A stretch of 64,000 nt of DNA, from assembly GCA_018241425.1 (NCBI GenBank), contig JAFEDU010000002.1, positions 744,001 through 808,000 of the forward strand, given 5' to 3'. The notes under the pieces are model-generated. The model was not told the DNA's origin. It made no database searches and worked only from the letters and a program-made list of their open reading frames with translations. This DNA comes from Pseudomonadota bacterium (GTDB lineage: Bacteria; Pseudomonadota; Gammaproteobacteria; Steroidobacterales; Steroidobacteraceae). The position numbers and the translations under genes were made by a program. Of this stretch, positions 43,560-53,887 are shown piece after piece (within the stretch, counting starts at the first letter, position 1; the number at the start of each line of letters is the position of its first letter).

Positions 43560-44474
43560 ATGCTGCAAATAATCGGCTCTGTGGTGGTTATCGGGTGCAT
43601 CCTCGGGGGCTTCGTCGCCGAGGGTGGGCATATCCTGGCGCTCTGGCATCCCTTTGAAATCCTTATCATTGTGGGGTCGGCCATCGGGGCCTTCCTCATC
43701 AGCAATCCCATCAAGGTGGTGAAGGCGGCGTTTTTCGGGGCGATCACGCTGCCCAAGGGGCCGCGCTACAAGCGCGAGCACTACGTCACACTCCTGCAGC
43801 TGATGTACGAAATCCTGACCAAGATGCGTCGGGACGGGGTGATGAGTATCGAGCGCGACCTGGAGGCTCCCCACGACAGCGCGCTCTTCAAGAAGTATCC
43901 CCACGTCCTCAGCGACCACCACATGGTGGAGTTCATCACCGACTGTCTGCGCCTGATCGTCGGTGGCAACCTCGACCCGCAGGAGCTCGAGACCCTGCTC
44001 GAGTACGAACTGGAGACGCACCACAAGGAGGCGGCCGAGCCCGCCCACGCGGTGCAGAAGGTGGCAGATGCGCTGCCCGGCTTCGGCATCGTGGCGGCGG
44101 TGCTGGGCATCGTGAACACCATGGCGACCCTCGATGGCGCCGACACGGCGACCATCGGCCACAAGGTCGGCGCCGCGCTCGTGGGTACCTTCCTGGGCAT
44201 CCTGGTTTCTTACGGGTTCGTGGGTCCGATCGCCGCGGCGATGGAGCACCTGGCGCACGAGGAGGGCAAGGCCTTCGAGGTCGTCAAGATGGCACTCGTG
44301 GCCAGCGTGCGCGAATACCCGCCGTCGGTCGCGGTCGAGTTCGCCCGCAAGCTCCTGTTCAGCGAGGTGCGTCCGACGTTCGCCGACCTGGAGGCGAAGC
44401 TGAAGAACAAGGACAAGGCGCCGGCCGCCGCCGGCGCGGCCCCCGCCGCTGCCGCCGAAGCCGCCGCGCGCTGA
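43560..44474 (+). CDS. motA: MotA stator protein
   Basis: Proton-channel subunit of the MotAB stator. ATG at 43560 (304 aa) after the sigma-28 promoter. Four membrane helices are visible: IIGSVVVIGCILGGFVAEGG and FEILIIVGSAIGAFLIS near the N-terminus, then FGIVAAVLGIVNTMATL and VGTFLGILVSYGFVGPIAAA. The cytoplasmic loop has YEILTKMRRDGVMSIERDLE, and ADALPGFGIVAAVLGI is the family signature. The C-terminal 25 residues are an Ala/Pro tail. motB follows after nine bases. Confidence 0.96.
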   Translation: MLQIIGSVVVIGCILGGFVAEGGHILALWHPFEILIIVGSAIGAFLISNPIKVVKAAFFGAITLPKGPRYKREHYVTLLQLMYEILTKMRRDGVMSIERDLEAPHDSALFKKYPHVLSDHHMVEFITDCLRLIVGGNLDPQELETLLEYELETHHKEAAEPAHAVQKVADALPGFGIVAAVLGIVNTMATLDGADTATIGHKVGAALVGTFLGILVSYGFVGPIAAAMEHLAHEEGKAFEVVKMALVASVREYPPSVAVEFARKLLFSEVRPTFADLEAKLKNKDKAPAAAGAAPAAAAEAAAR

Positions 44475-44483
44475 GCGATCCCC

Positions 44484-45461
44484 ATGGCCCGCAAGGCGGA
44501 CGAACGCCCGATCGTCGTCATCAAGCGCTACAAGCGCGGCGGCGGGGGACATCACGGTGGCGCCTGGAAGGTGGCCTACGCGGACTTCGTGACGGCGATG
44601 ATGGCGTTCTTCCTGGTGATGTGGCTCGTCACCTCTGTCTCCAAGGAACAGCGCGCCGCGATCTTCGACTACTTCAAGAACCCGAGCATGGAGCAGGGCA
44701 AGAGCGTGAAGCCGGCCCCTGGCATGAACGGTCCGGGCGGCGCAAGTACCAGCCCCATCAACCTGCGCGGCGGCCTGGATGCCCCGAAGATCGGCCAAGT
44801 CCGCCCGGGCATCGGGACCCCGGTGAGCCCGCCCCAGCCGGTGAAGCAGCAGCAGTCGGAGGCCGAGAAGCTCGCGCTCGCGCGTGAGGCCGTCACCGAG
44901 GCGGAGCACAAGCAGCTGCAGTCCCTGATGGACGACCTGAAGAAAGCGATCGAGAGCAGCGCGGCGCTGGCCCCCTTCAAGGACCAGCTACTGCTGGACA
45001 TCACCCCCGAGGGACTGCGCATCCAGATCGTGGATAACCAGAACCGCCCGATGTTCGACAGCGGCAGCGCGCACTTGAAGCCCTACACCCAGGCGATCCT
45101 GACCGAGCTTGCCCACTACCTGAACACCGTGCCCAACCACCTGAGCCTCACCGGACACACGGATGCGACCCCCTACGCCGACAACAGCGGCCGCACGAAC
45201 TGGGACCTCTCGGCCGACCGTGCCAACGCCGCGCGGCGGGCCCTGGAGGCTGCCGGTCTCAGCACCGAAAAGACGGCGCGCGTGGTGGGGCTCTCGTCCT
45301 CCGTGCTGTTCAATCGCGACGACCCGCGGGCCCCGATCAACCGGCGCATCAGTATCATCGTCATGACCCGGCAGGCCGAGCTGGATGCCCTGAAGACCGA
45401 CACGCCGGCCACCGCCGAAGAGTCCGAACCCGCATCGGCGGGGAGCGCGCCGGGCACGTGA
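44484..45461 (+). CDS. motB: MotB stator protein
   Basis: Peptidoglycan-anchored partner of MotA. 325 residues: a basic Gly/His-rich N-terminus (YKRGGGGHHGGAWKVAYADF), one membrane helix with the proton-binding Asp34 (AYADFVTAMMAFFLVMWLVT), and a plug/linker of about 100 residues. The C-terminal OmpA-like domain (about 160-290) contains LSLTGHTDATPYADNSG and WDLSADRANAARRALEAAGL. Together with motCD the genome has two stator sets, as in Pseudomonas aeruginosa and many polar flagellates. Confidence 0.96.
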   Translation: MARKADERPIVVIKRYKRGGGGHHGGAWKVAYADFVTAMMAFFLVMWLVTSVSKEQRAAIFDYFKNPSMEQGKSVKPAPGMNGPGGASTSPINLRGGLDAPKIGQVRPGIGTPVSPPQPVKQQQSEAEKLALAREAVTEAEHKQLQSLMDDLKKAIESSAALAPFKDQLLLDITPEGLRIQIVDNQNRPMFDSGSAHLKPYTQAILTELAHYLNTVPNHLSLTGHTDATPYADNSGRTNWDLSADRANAARRALEAAGLSTEKTARVVGLSSSVLFNRDDPRAPINRRISIIVMTRQAELDALKTDTPATAEESEPASAGSAPGT

Positions 45462-45579
45462 ACACCCCGCGGCCCGGGCTTCGGCGCCCGGGAGCGCCCA
45501 CCCATTTAAACCTGGCGGCACGCATGGGCCTCTAAGAGCGTGGCGGCGCTTTGTCCGCGTGCGAGGGAAGAGAACATCC

Positions 45580-47075
45580 GTGAAGGGACTCACCGGGCGC
45601 CTGGCGATCGGTACCGCGCTGTGGCTCTGCGGCATCCTCACGGGGCTACCGGCCCTGGGGGCGGCGGTACCGCAGCCGCAGTTCAGCGCCGCACAACTGC
45701 GCGAAGATGCCTACGTCAGCTACGACGCACTGCGGACGCTGCACCCCGGGCTCGACCGCTACCTCAGCGACGAGGATTTCGACCGGCGTTACCAGCAGCT
45801 GCGCCGGGAGTACGCACAGGGGGCAGACCTTGCGACGGCTTACCTTTCGATGGCGCGGTTCCTCGCCTCGATCCGCTGCGGCCATACCTGGCTCAATCCC
45901 CTGAACCAGACCGATCGCGTGGCCGACGCGCTCCTCAAGCGGCCAGACCGGCTGCCGCTGCATTTCTCGGTCGTCGACCGGCGCTTCCTGGTAACCCGGG
46001 CGATGGACGCCTCCGGTGTGCGGCCCGGCACCGAGATTCTCGCCCTGGATGGCGTCCCGAGCGCGCGGATCATCGAACGACTCTGGCCGTACCTGCGCGC
46101 GGACGGCGCGAGCGACGGCAAGCGACTGGCGCAGATCGGGAACGAGGGGGTGCAAGTGCGTTCGATGAGTACTACGGCCTGATCGCCCCGCCGCACGCCG
46201 CGGTCCGCACGGCGCTCCTGCGCGCCCCGGACGGCGAGGTCCGGCGGGCGCGTATACGCCTCGTCACCGAGGCGGACCGCGAGCGGGCGCTGGCGTCGCA
46301 GCCCGGTGCGCCAACCCGGGAGTGGCACTATCGGCGCGAGGCGGACGTGGCGGTGATCACGATGCCCACCTGGGCGTTCTGGAACCAGCGCTTCGACTGG
46401 CAGGCGTGGCTGAACCAGGCATTTGCGGACATGAGCGCGCAGGGCGTGAGCTTCCTGGTGCTCGACCTGCGTGACAACGAGGGCGGGGACGGGGCGATCG
46501 GGGAGGCCCTGGCACATCGCCTCGTACAGAGCCCCACGCAGTATGCGAGCCACCTGCCGCACCTGGTGTACGACGTCGTACCGGACCGGTTGCGAGCCGT
46601 GCTCAGCACCTGGGACCGCAGCTTCTACGACCAGCGCCGCCGCATCGAGGCCCTCGGGCCGCGGGACTTCACACTGCGCGAGCGCGAGCCCGAGGAGGTC
46701 GACCTTACGCCCGCGGCGGGCGGATTCAGGGGCAGGGCTTACGTGCTGATCGGGCCCAACAACAGCTCGGCGACCTATGAATTCGCACGGGTCGTGCACG
46801 ATGCACGGCTTGCGACCCTGCTCGGCCAACCCACGGGAGGCAACCTGCGGGGCATCAACGGCGGCAACATGTTCTTCCTGCGGCTGCCGCGGACCGGCAT
46901 TACGGTGGATCTCCCGGTCGTTGCATGGAAGGCCCGCACGCCCCAGCCCGATTCCCCAGTGATGCCGGACGTGCAGATGGCGCCGGACTTCGCGGCGCGG
47001 GTAAGGGGCGAGGATCCGGACATGCGCGCGGCATTCGAATTAATCGCCCGCGAGCGTGCGGGCGCCGCTCGCTGA
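45580..47075 (+). pseudogene. S41-family peptidase, frameshifted at a G5 run
   Basis: Secreted C-terminal-processing-type serine peptidase in two frames. The N-terminal part (GTG at 45580, GGAAGAG upstream; an earlier GTG is at 45559) has a signal peptide (ALWLCGILTGLPALGAA) and runs to a stop at 46182. The C-terminal part continues in the -1 frame from about 46150 (ASAFDEYYGLIAPP) to 47075. It carries the S41 hallmarks FLVLDLRDNEGGDGAIGEAL, YVLIGPNNSSATYEFARVV (nucleophile region) and LGQPTGGNLRG. Adding one G to the five-G run at 46146-46150 would fuse both parts into about 500 residues. Either a recent single-base deletion, a sequencing error, or slippage at the G-run explains it. Confidence 0.8.
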
Positions 47076-47274
47076 CTGGCACGACATCGTGGATGGCGTG
47101 GCGAAGGAAGGGCGAAGTGGTCGTGAAGGTTCCGCAGTGGAAGGACCTCTGGATCAAGGGCCACCGGATCACCGTTGACTGACCCGTGATGGCGGCGCTG
47201 GCCTTCTTCCCTGACGTGCTCGTCGCGGTCAGAATGCACGCTCCGCCGCGCCCGACACTCCCAGGTGAAACTCC

Positions 47275-47640
47275 ATGACGATCATCCACATCGAACGCCC
47301 CGCCGACCTTGCCAGAGCCGCCTTTCAGACCTTCGTGCCCCCGCCGGTCGGCGATCACGCACGCCCGACCCTGGGGTCCGTGGAGGCGTGGGAGGCCCCG
47401 GATGGCACGGTCGAGACGGGAACGTGGGAGGCTTCTCCCGGGACATTCGCGCGTGCCATCGTGGACGCGGAGTTCTGCCATTTCATCCGCGGCCACGCGA
47501 GCTTCGTCACCGCGGACGGGCGGCGCTTTGAGTTCCGTGCCGGGGATGCGGCCTATTTCCCGCCGCGCACCCAGGGGACCTGGACGATTCACCAGACCCT
47601 GCGCAAGACCTATTGCATCTGGCGCGCCCCCAAGGCCTAG
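47275..47640 (+). CDS. Cupin-domain protein (ureidoglycine aminohydrolase-like fold)
   Basis: 121 residues forming a single small cupin barrel of the Cupin_3 type. Key parts are EFCHFIRGHASFVTADGRRF, then RAGDAAYFPPRTQGTWTIHQ and RKTYCIW. Such proteins are enzymes or small-molecule binders, and the substrate cannot be told from sequence. AGGTGA lies seven bases before the ATG. It converges with the nitroreductase-like gene, their ends overlapping by four bases. Confidence 0.8.
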   Translation: MTIIHIERPADLARAAFQTFVPPPVGDHARPTLGSVEAWEAPDGTVETGTWEASPGTFARAIVDAEFCHFIRGHASFVTADGRRFEFRAGDAAYFPPRTQGTWTIHQTLRKTYCIWRAPKA

Positions 47641-48122
47641 GCCGGGAAGGATGCTGCCCCGTCGATGATGACCAGCGGGATCTCGCGCCGCGTGCCTCGC
47701 TGGTAGTCCGCATAGGTTGGTGCCGCGTCGACCAGCTGTGGCCACAGCAGTGCACGTTCGGCCGGCGAGGCGAACCGTGTGGTCACCGGCTGCCTGCGGC
47801 GCTCGCGGTAAACCGTTGCGCCCGGGGTCTTGCGCAGGTTGAGCACCCAGTCCGGGTCCTCCGGAGCGCCGCCCTTGGATCCCACCACGAAGGTCCGGCC
47901 CTCGAACGTGAAGTAGGGCAGGGCGACCGCCCGTGGCAGTCCGCTGCGGCGCCCCTGGGTCACCAGCACCAGGGCGCGGGCCTTGCGCCGCCTGAAATCG
48001 GGGTCGCGACGTAAGCCCGCGTGCCACGAGTAGAGCCACATGAAGAACGAGCCGCCGGTAAAGCGTACCGCCCACACGTCGAGCTTCATGACGAGGCGGG
48101 TCGCCAATGGGAGTCGAGCCAT
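47637..48122 (-). CDS. Deazaflavin-dependent nitroreductase-family protein
   Basis: 161 residues with the split-barrel pattern of the DDN family: RALVLVTQGRRSGLPRAVAL, PYFTFEGRTFVVGSKGG, DPDWVLNLRKTPGATV, and a C-terminal WPQLVDAAPTYADYQRGTRR. In actinobacteria these proteins use F420. Gammaproteobacterial members may use another flavin or none, so I do not assign a cofactor. Its end overlaps the convergent cupin gene. Confidence 0.8.
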   Translation of the reverse strand: MARLPLATRLVMKLDVWAVRFTGGSFFMWLYSWHAGLRRDPDFRRRKARALVLVTQGRRSGLPRAVALPYFTFEGRTFVVGSKGGAPEDPDWVLNLRKTPGATVYRERRRQPVTTRFASPAERALLWPQLVDAAPTYADYQRGTRREIPLVIIDGAASFPA

Positions 48123-48241
48123 GCACGTCCTTCAGGGCACGCAGCAAGCGAGGCGCATCCGGCGCGACCTCACCAGATCGACCCGGGCCGCGCAACCCTG
48201 CCATGGGTGCCCCGGCGAGATCCCAGGCCCGTGCCCGGCGT

Positions 48242-50215
48242 TCAGGGGTCCGGCGGGTTGTGCTGCCGCAGGAATGCCACCGAGGCCTGCAGCATCTGCA
48301 GGCGCGTCTCGCTGCTCGAGAGCCAGTGATCCTCGTGCTTGAGTTCGACAAGCTCGACGCTCTTGTGCGCCTGCTTCAGCGCGTCGTACATCTGCTGACT
48401 CTGCTCGAAGGGGACGACCGTGTCATCGCGCCCGTGTATCAACATCACCGGGACGGTGACCGCATCCAGGTGCCTGATCGGGGAAATCTCCGCAAGCCTG
48501 GCATCGCTCGCCCCGGTGACGCCCATGAAGCGGTCCCAGTAGCGGACCGTTCTCTTGCTGGCGTCCCTGGCTTCCCAGCTCAGCATGCGCTGCAGGTCGC
48601 CGATTCCGGCGACCGCCACGGAGCAGCGGTACACGCCGGGATCCAGGGTCACGCCCGCGAGCGCCGCATAGCCGCCATAACTGGCACCGACGATACATAC
48701 GCGCGCCGGGTCGATAGTCTCGGCCTTGGCAAGGTATCGCACCGCATCGGAGAGATCCGTCTGCATCTTCCGCCCCCACTGGCCGTAGCCCGCCTCGAGG
48801 AGCCCGTGATTGACCGTCGAGCCGCGGTAGTTCGGCCGCAGCACGGCGTAGCCCTGCGCGGCGAGCGCCTGTGACCACCAGTCGAAATCCGCCGTATCGC
48901 GAACTGCCGGTCCGCCGTGCGGCAGCACGATCAGCGGCAGGCGCTTGGGTTCCTTACCTGCCGGCAGAGTGAGGTAGGCGGAGAGCTTCAGCCCGTCCGC
49001 GGCCGGGTAGTCGATCCGCTGCACGGCCATCGGCCGGACGATCCCGTCGTAGACGTCTCCGACCAGGCTTGCCTTGTGCGTATCCATGTCGACCAGCTGA
49101 TAGGAGTACCCGAAGCTGGGACCGTTCACCCGGACCACGACCTTCTTGAAGTCCTGGGATGCCGATACCAGCTCGACGTGTTCGTCGGAGAAGCCGCGCA
49201 CGATGGCGTCCCACCATTTCTGGCGCGTGGCGTCGAAGAAGACGTAGCGGGAATCATCCTGCACGTCGATGCCGCCGATCATCCGATGGGTTTGCATGTC
49301 CTCGATGGGCGAGTCGAGCGATGCATGTTCCGCCATTGGCGCCCCCAGGGTGCCGTCCTTGAGGGAGAACAGCCGCCAGACCGAGTCGCCGTTCTCCGTG
49401 AGGCCCACCAGCAGGGTGTCGTCGACCGGGCCGAAGCCGAGGAGGTGCGGAATGTCGATGGACTCGTGGCCGACCGCCGCGTCGGCCAGGCTGCTGCCCT
49501 TGCGGTAGCGCAGGGTCCAGTGGTGGTCGGTTTCGTGGTAGGTCTCCTCGGCCACGACCGCGCCCGCATCGTCCACGATCCACTCGCGCGTGCTATCCGA
49601 GCCCTGGCGCACGATGCGCTGGCTACCCTCGTCGAGGTCGATGCGAAACAGGAGCGGCAGCGTTCGGTCGGTTACGTATATCCCCGTGACGAACAGGACG
49701 GTATGGCCGCCGATCCGCCGGATCGTCGGATCGGACTCGATGACGTTCATGATGTTGGGTTCGCTGGGATTGACCCCGCTATTGAGCTTTGGCCACGCCG
49801 TGAGCGTGCGCTTCTCGATGTCGAAGACCTGCAGGCCGGTCCATTCGTGCTTGCCTCCCGAGAACTCCATCAGGTCCTCGGTGACCGAGGTGATCAGGAG
49901 CAGCCGCCTGTCGTCCGCCCACTGCACGTCGCGGAGCTTCACCTTGCCGATGTGGCCCCCGGCAATGGGCTTCCCGGTGGCGAGTGCGACCACGATCAGC
50001 AGCCGGTCATCGCCCTGCGTCCTGACGAAGGCCAGTCGCGTGCCGTCGGGCGAGATCCCCACGCTTTCCAGGGTCGGCAGCCGGCCATAGACCTCCAGAG
50101 GTGCGGCCGCAGCGCCGGCCGCCACGGTGAGAACGAGCAGCAGGCCGAGGAGAGCACTCGCGGCCACATTCAGGTTGCGTCGCACCATGCCTTCACGTGT
50201 TGATCTCAACTTCAT
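48242..50215 (-). CDS. S9-family prolyl oligopeptidase-type peptidase
   Basis: 657 residues, exported: signal peptide (ALLGLLLVLTVAAGAAAA, cleaved before PLEVYG). A beta-propeller-like region covers about 40-390 (LESVGISPDGTRLAFVRTQG). The C-terminal alpha/beta-hydrolase peptidase domain has HGGP (oxyanion region), nucleophile Ser512 in GASYGG, Asp598 in HGRDDTVVP and His630 in KHEDHWL. It should act on oligopeptides in the periplasm or outside. Two ATGs nine codons apart (50215, 50188) could start it, and neither has a well-spaced Shine-Dalgarno. A common Xanthomonadales-type enzyme, not linked to its neighbours. Confidence 0.9.
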   Translation of the reverse strand: MKLRSTREGMVRRNLNVAASALLGLLLVLTVAAGAAAAPLEVYGRLPTLESVGISPDGTRLAFVRTQGDDRLLIVVALATGKPIAGGHIGKVKLRDVQWADDRRLLLITSVTEDLMEFSGGKHEWTGLQVFDIEKRTLTAWPKLNSGVNPSEPNIMNVIESDPTIRRIGGHTVLFVTGIYVTDRTLPLLFRIDLDEGSQRIVRQGSDSTREWIVDDAGAVVAEETYHETDHHWTLRYRKGSSLADAAVGHESIDIPHLLGFGPVDDTLLVGLTENGDSVWRLFSLKDGTLGAPMAEHASLDSPIEDMQTHRMIGGIDVQDDSRYVFFDATRQKWWDAIVRGFSDEHVELVSASQDFKKVVVRVNGPSFGYSYQLVDMDTHKASLVGDVYDGIVRPMAVQRIDYPAADGLKLSAYLTLPAGKEPKRLPLIVLPHGGPAVRDTADFDWWSQALAAQGYAVLRPNYRGSTVNHGLLEAGYGQWGRKMQTDLSDAVRYLAKAETIDPARVCIVGASYGGYAALAGVTLDPGVYRCSVAVAGIGDLQRMLSWEARDASKRTVRYWDRFMGVTGASDARLAEISPIRHLDAVTVPVMLIHGRDDTVVPFEQSQQMYDALKQAHKSVELVELKHEDHWLSSSETRLQMLQASVAFLRQHNPPDP

Positions 50216-50385
50216 TCCCTTGGGTGAATACGGCCCGGCGGTGTGTTGTCCTGGTAGTGCCGGGTTGCCTACGCAAACTTACCAGCAATTGCGGGTGCGC
50301 TCTAACGGGACTGGGCGCCGGGTGTCCCGCAAGCGGTGCCGCCGCCTGCGCGACATAACCTCGCGCGCGCCCCTGTGCCGTGGGG

Positions 50386-50790
50386 CTACTGCCGGTCGGC
50401 GAGGTGGTTCACGCCGTCATTGGTCGGGATGCCCTGGAGTTGCGTGGGTTGCACGCCCTCGAGGCACCCGATGTTGAAACCGTACTGGTTCGGCCTGGAG
50501 CGCCGGCGATGGTGGGTGTAGATCCCGCAGCGCGAGCAGAAGTAGTGCTCGGCGGTCATCGTGTTGAAGCGATAGGTGCTCAGCAGGGCCTCACCCTGCA
50601 CTACCCGCAGCGCCTCCAGGGGTACCGCGCCCATGACGGCCCCTTTGCGACGACACATGGAGCAGGTGCAGCGGCGAAGGTCGTGGAGGCCGTCCGGGAG
50701 GTCGATCTCCAGGACCACGCCGCCGCAATGACAGCTGGCGCGATGTCGTGGAAGGATCGGCGTGTCACCTACGCTGCGGACGGGTTCCAT
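50386..50790 (-). CDS. GFA-family (CENP-V fold) zinc protein 1
   Basis: 134 residues from the ATG at 50790, chosen for GGGAGA nine bases upstream. The GFA/CENP-V zinc motifs are complete: ASCHCGGVVLEIDLP, CTCSMCRRKGAVMG and YFCSRCGIYTHHRR. The original member was described as glutathione-dependent formaldehyde-activating, but most family members have no known reaction. It is head-to-head with a second GFA gene at 50877, with starts 86 bases apart, so they may share a regulatory region. Confidence 0.85.
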   Translation of the reverse strand: MEPVRSVGDTPILPRHRASCHCGGVVLEIDLPDGLHDLRRCTCSMCRRKGAVMGAVPLEALRVVQGEALLSTYRFNTMTAEHYFCSRCGIYTHHRRRSRPNQYGFNIGCLEGVQPTQLQGIPTNDGVNHLADRQ

Positions 50791-50876
50791 TCGACTCGAT
50801 TCTCCCTGGCTCGCGGATTGCCACCCTCGGCGCCGCGAGCGTAGTCTGGCGCCGGGTACGCGACAAGGATGAAACC

Positions 50877-51326
50877 ATGCCCAACGATGCACCCGGGGAG
50901 TACACCGGCCGCTGCCTGTGCGGGGCCGTTCGCTACCGGATCACGGCCGAGCCCGTTGCGGCACGCGTCTGTTGGTGTCGGGCCTGCCAATACCGGGGCG
51001 CGGGCAGCGGCACGGTGAACGCGATATTTCCGAGCGACGCGCTGCACGTGGAAGGCGCGCTGGCGGAGTACTCGAGCGCTGCCGACAGCGGAAACCTGAT
51101 GCGTCGCCGCCATTGCCCGGCGTGCGGAACGCCGGTGTTTGCGAACTCGGCCGGCCTTCCGCAGTTCACCGGAGTGCGGGTCGGGACGCTCGACGACCCC
51201 GGCCGCATCAAGCCTGAAGCTACGATCTGGACGTCCGCGGCGCCATCCTGGGCGGCGTTTGATACCGCGTTACCCTGCATTCCCCGGCAGCCTGCACCCC
51301 CCGGGAGTAACGCTCCCTCTCCGTGA
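50877..51326 (+). CDS. GFA-family (CENP-V fold) zinc protein 2
   Basis: 149 residues from the ATG at 50877 (AAGGAT upstream). Zinc motifs: GRCLCGAVRYRITAEP, CWCRACQYRGAGSG and RRRHCPACGTPVFA. It ends in a Pro/Ala tail. The sequence is clearly different from the GFA protein encoded opposite (50386-50790), so this is not a recent duplication. Function unknown. Confidence 0.86.
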   Translation: MPNDAPGEYTGRCLCGAVRYRITAEPVAARVCWCRACQYRGAGSGTVNAIFPSDALHVEGALAEYSSAADSGNLMRRRHCPACGTPVFANSAGLPQFTGVRVGTLDDPGRIKPEATIWTSAAPSWAAFDTALPCIPRQPAPPGSNAPSP

Positions 51327-51455
51327 CGGTCACCGGCTACCGCCATGGAGCCGCAAGGGCCGTCCCGCCCGAACCCGGCCGCCTGTCTCGCCACTAACTC
51401 GGCGCGCTTCTGGCCGGTGCCGGGCTGTACCTGGTCGCCGCGGTGCCTCGTCCCC

Positions 51456-51779
51456 ATGGAAAGTGCGGTCGAGTCACGCGGGCTTTTCGTGAGCAACGGC
51501 GCGTTGCTCGCTGCATCCGGCATCCAGGTGGCCCAACGGGCCGGCACCGCGGGGCGCTTCTACGACGCAACCGGAGCGACTTGGGTGACTTCGATGGCGG
51601 CGATGAGCGGCTGGATGGCGCTGTATGGGGGTGCGCGCGGCTTTGGGACCAGCGTCAGCGCCGGCGAAATCCAGGCGACTTCACACGGATCGGTGACGGT
51701 GGCGCGATTCGCCTTCGGGGTCGACGCCATTCTGATGGCAATGTTTGCGCCATGGATCTGGACGCGCGTCGTGCGCTGA
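51456..51779 (+). CDS. Small hypothetical membrane protein
   Basis: 107 residues from the ATG at 51456; the frame is open from 51345. Hydrophobic segments are visible at about 10-25 (LFVSNGALLAASGIQVA), 45-60 (VTSMAAMSGWMALYGG) and 85-105 (FAFGVDAILMAMFAPWIWTR), so it is probably a membrane protein with two or three helices. No family recognised. Base composition resembles the neighbours. It ends 32 bases before the convergent TetR gene. Confidence 0.5.
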   Translation: MESAVESRGLFVSNGALLAASGIQVAQRAGTAGRFYDATGATWVTSMAAMSGWMALYGGARGFGTSVSAGEIQATSHGSVTVARFAFGVDAILMAMFAPWIWTRVVR

Positions 51780-51810
51780 AGACCCTAGACCCGAAGGTCA
51801 CCCGGCGCGG

Positions 51811-52401
51811 TCACGCCGGCCAGGCTGTCATCGCCGCGCGGGCCACGCCTTCAAGCTCGGAGCGGGTCGCGCCGTCGTGCGCCTGAGCGACCATGCCCTG
51901 GAACACGCCGAGGTAGAGGCGGCTGAGGGAGGTCACGTCGGTCCCTGCGGGCAGCTCGCCCCGGCCGAGTGCGGTGGCCATGCGTACCCGCATCAGTTCA
52001 AGGCCCTCGCGACGCGCATCCCGCAGCAGGTCGGGAAGAGGCTCCGGTAGGTCTTCGTCCAGGATCGCGAGCGTGATCATGCACCCGCCGGGCGCCTTGC
52101 CCGATTTGCGCAGCAGGCGTGCGGCCTCGAGGAGGAAGTTCTCGATGCAGGCGCGCGCCGGGATCGATTCCTTGAAGTGCCTCCACAGCAGCGGCCTGAC
52201 CGTGTGGACGTAGAGCGTCACCGCCTCGGCATAGAGCCGTTCCTTGCTGCCGAAGGCTGCGTAGAGGCTCGGGGAACCGATATCCATCGCCTTACACAGG
52301 TCGGTCATCGAAGTCGCAACGAATCCCTTGCGCCAGAAGACCAGCATCGCCGCCCGCAGGGCCTTGCTGCGATCGAACTCCCTCGGGCGTCCGCGAGTCA
52401 T
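51811..52401 (-). CDS. TetR-family repressor
   Basis: 196-residue dimeric repressor of the TetR family. The N-terminal helix-turn-helix (FVATSMTDLCKAMDIGSPSL, then YAAFGSKERLYAEAV) is standard. The C-terminal ligand domain resembles the TetR_C subgroup with GGCMITLAILDEDLPEPLPD. AAGGAG eight bases before the ATG. It is divergent from an SDR gene, and the 102-base gap carries repeated TCGATA-ACACA words, which suggests it controls that gene and itself. Confidence 0.9.
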   Translation of the reverse strand: MTRGRPREFDRSKALRAAMLVFWRKGFVATSMTDLCKAMDIGSPSLYAAFGSKERLYAEAVTLYVHTVRPLLWRHFKESIPARACIENFLLEAARLLRKSGKAPGGCMITLAILDEDLPEPLPDLLRDARREGLELMRVRMATALGRGELPAGTDVTSLSRLYLGVFQGMVAQAHDGATRSELEGVARAAMTAWPA

Positions 52402-52418
52402 CTTAGAACTCCTTTATA

Positions 52419-52490
52419 TGTCGATAGACACAGAAATAAATTGACCGTCGCTCCGGCGCGGTATTCAATATCTGTGACGATCGATACACA
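52419..52490. promoter_or_regulatory. Putative TetR operators and SDR promoter
   Basis: TGTCGATAGACA (52419-52430, an inverted repeat TGTC/GACA) and TGTGACGATCGATACACA (52473-52490) share the word TCGATA(G)ACACA. Between them TTGACC (52441-52446) and TTCAAT (52464-52469) with 17-base spacing look like a sigma-70 promoter for the SDR gene. The second element would then cover its transcript start. Confidence 0.5.
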
Positions 52491-52503
52491 AATGGAGTCT
52501 ACC

Positions 52504-53237
<734 letters not shown>

Positions 53238-53241
<4 letters not shown>

Positions 53242-53720
53242 AGGTCCGGATGCCGGTACTGGGGCGACTCCTGGGGCTGGCAGCGCTGCTCGTACTGCCG
53301 CGACTGGAGAGCGCGCCGCTGGAGTTTGAGGTCGAGGCCCGGCCCACAAGCTCCGTCCGGTGGCACGCGATCACGGCCCGGGCCGAGTCGGCACTCAGGC
53401 GCTATGCCGCGGAGTGCGAGGCCGGTGCGCCCGCCTTGGGCCACCTCTTCACGTCCTCGGCAGTGATCGAGTACCCAACCGACCGCGCCGGCCGCTTCGA
53501 CAGCTTCAGTGCCATCGGTGGCGGCCACTGCTGGAGTGGCATCTCGGGGCCGGCGCCGGGTGATCGCCCGCGGATGCACCTGTACCCGGCGACCGATTCC
53601 GAGGCGATGTTCATCGAGTATCCGGTGCGCCGGGACGGCAACTGGTCTTGCGGGGTGGCGTTCCTCGAAATGCGCGGGGACCGGATCTCCCGCATCCGCG
53701 ATCTCACCGCCGTGCCGTAA
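53238..53720 (+). CDS. Exported protein, possibly NTF2/SnoaL-like
   Basis: 160 residues with a signal peptide (LLGLAALLVLPRLESAP). The mature part (about 40-160) has an alpha helix followed by beta strands: ALRRYAAECEAGAPALGHLF, SAVIEYPTDRAGRFDSF, AMFIEYPVRRDGNW and CGVAFLEMRGDRISRIRDL. This resembles the SnoaL/NTF2-like fold but has three cysteines that could form disulfides. The ATG overlaps the SDR stop (ATGA), so the two are cotranscribed under the TetR regulator. Function unknown. Confidence 0.7.
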
Positions 53721-53887
53721 TTACCACCGAAGGGAGCCGATGAGGCCGGCACGAATGACGCTGCACTGCGACGGTCCCGATGTAGGTGCAGCCCCACTTT
53801 GAGTGGCGCGCCTCGCGGACAGCACACCCGCGATCCGATGCGGATGCTATGCCGTGATGACACCAGGGATCGCTCCAAGGAGGCGCC

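Noticed and set aside
47076..47274. Short plus-strand frame with KVPQWKDLWIKGHRITVD
   Set aside because: About 30 codons with no start signal or family; possibly a gene remnant, not supportable as a gene.
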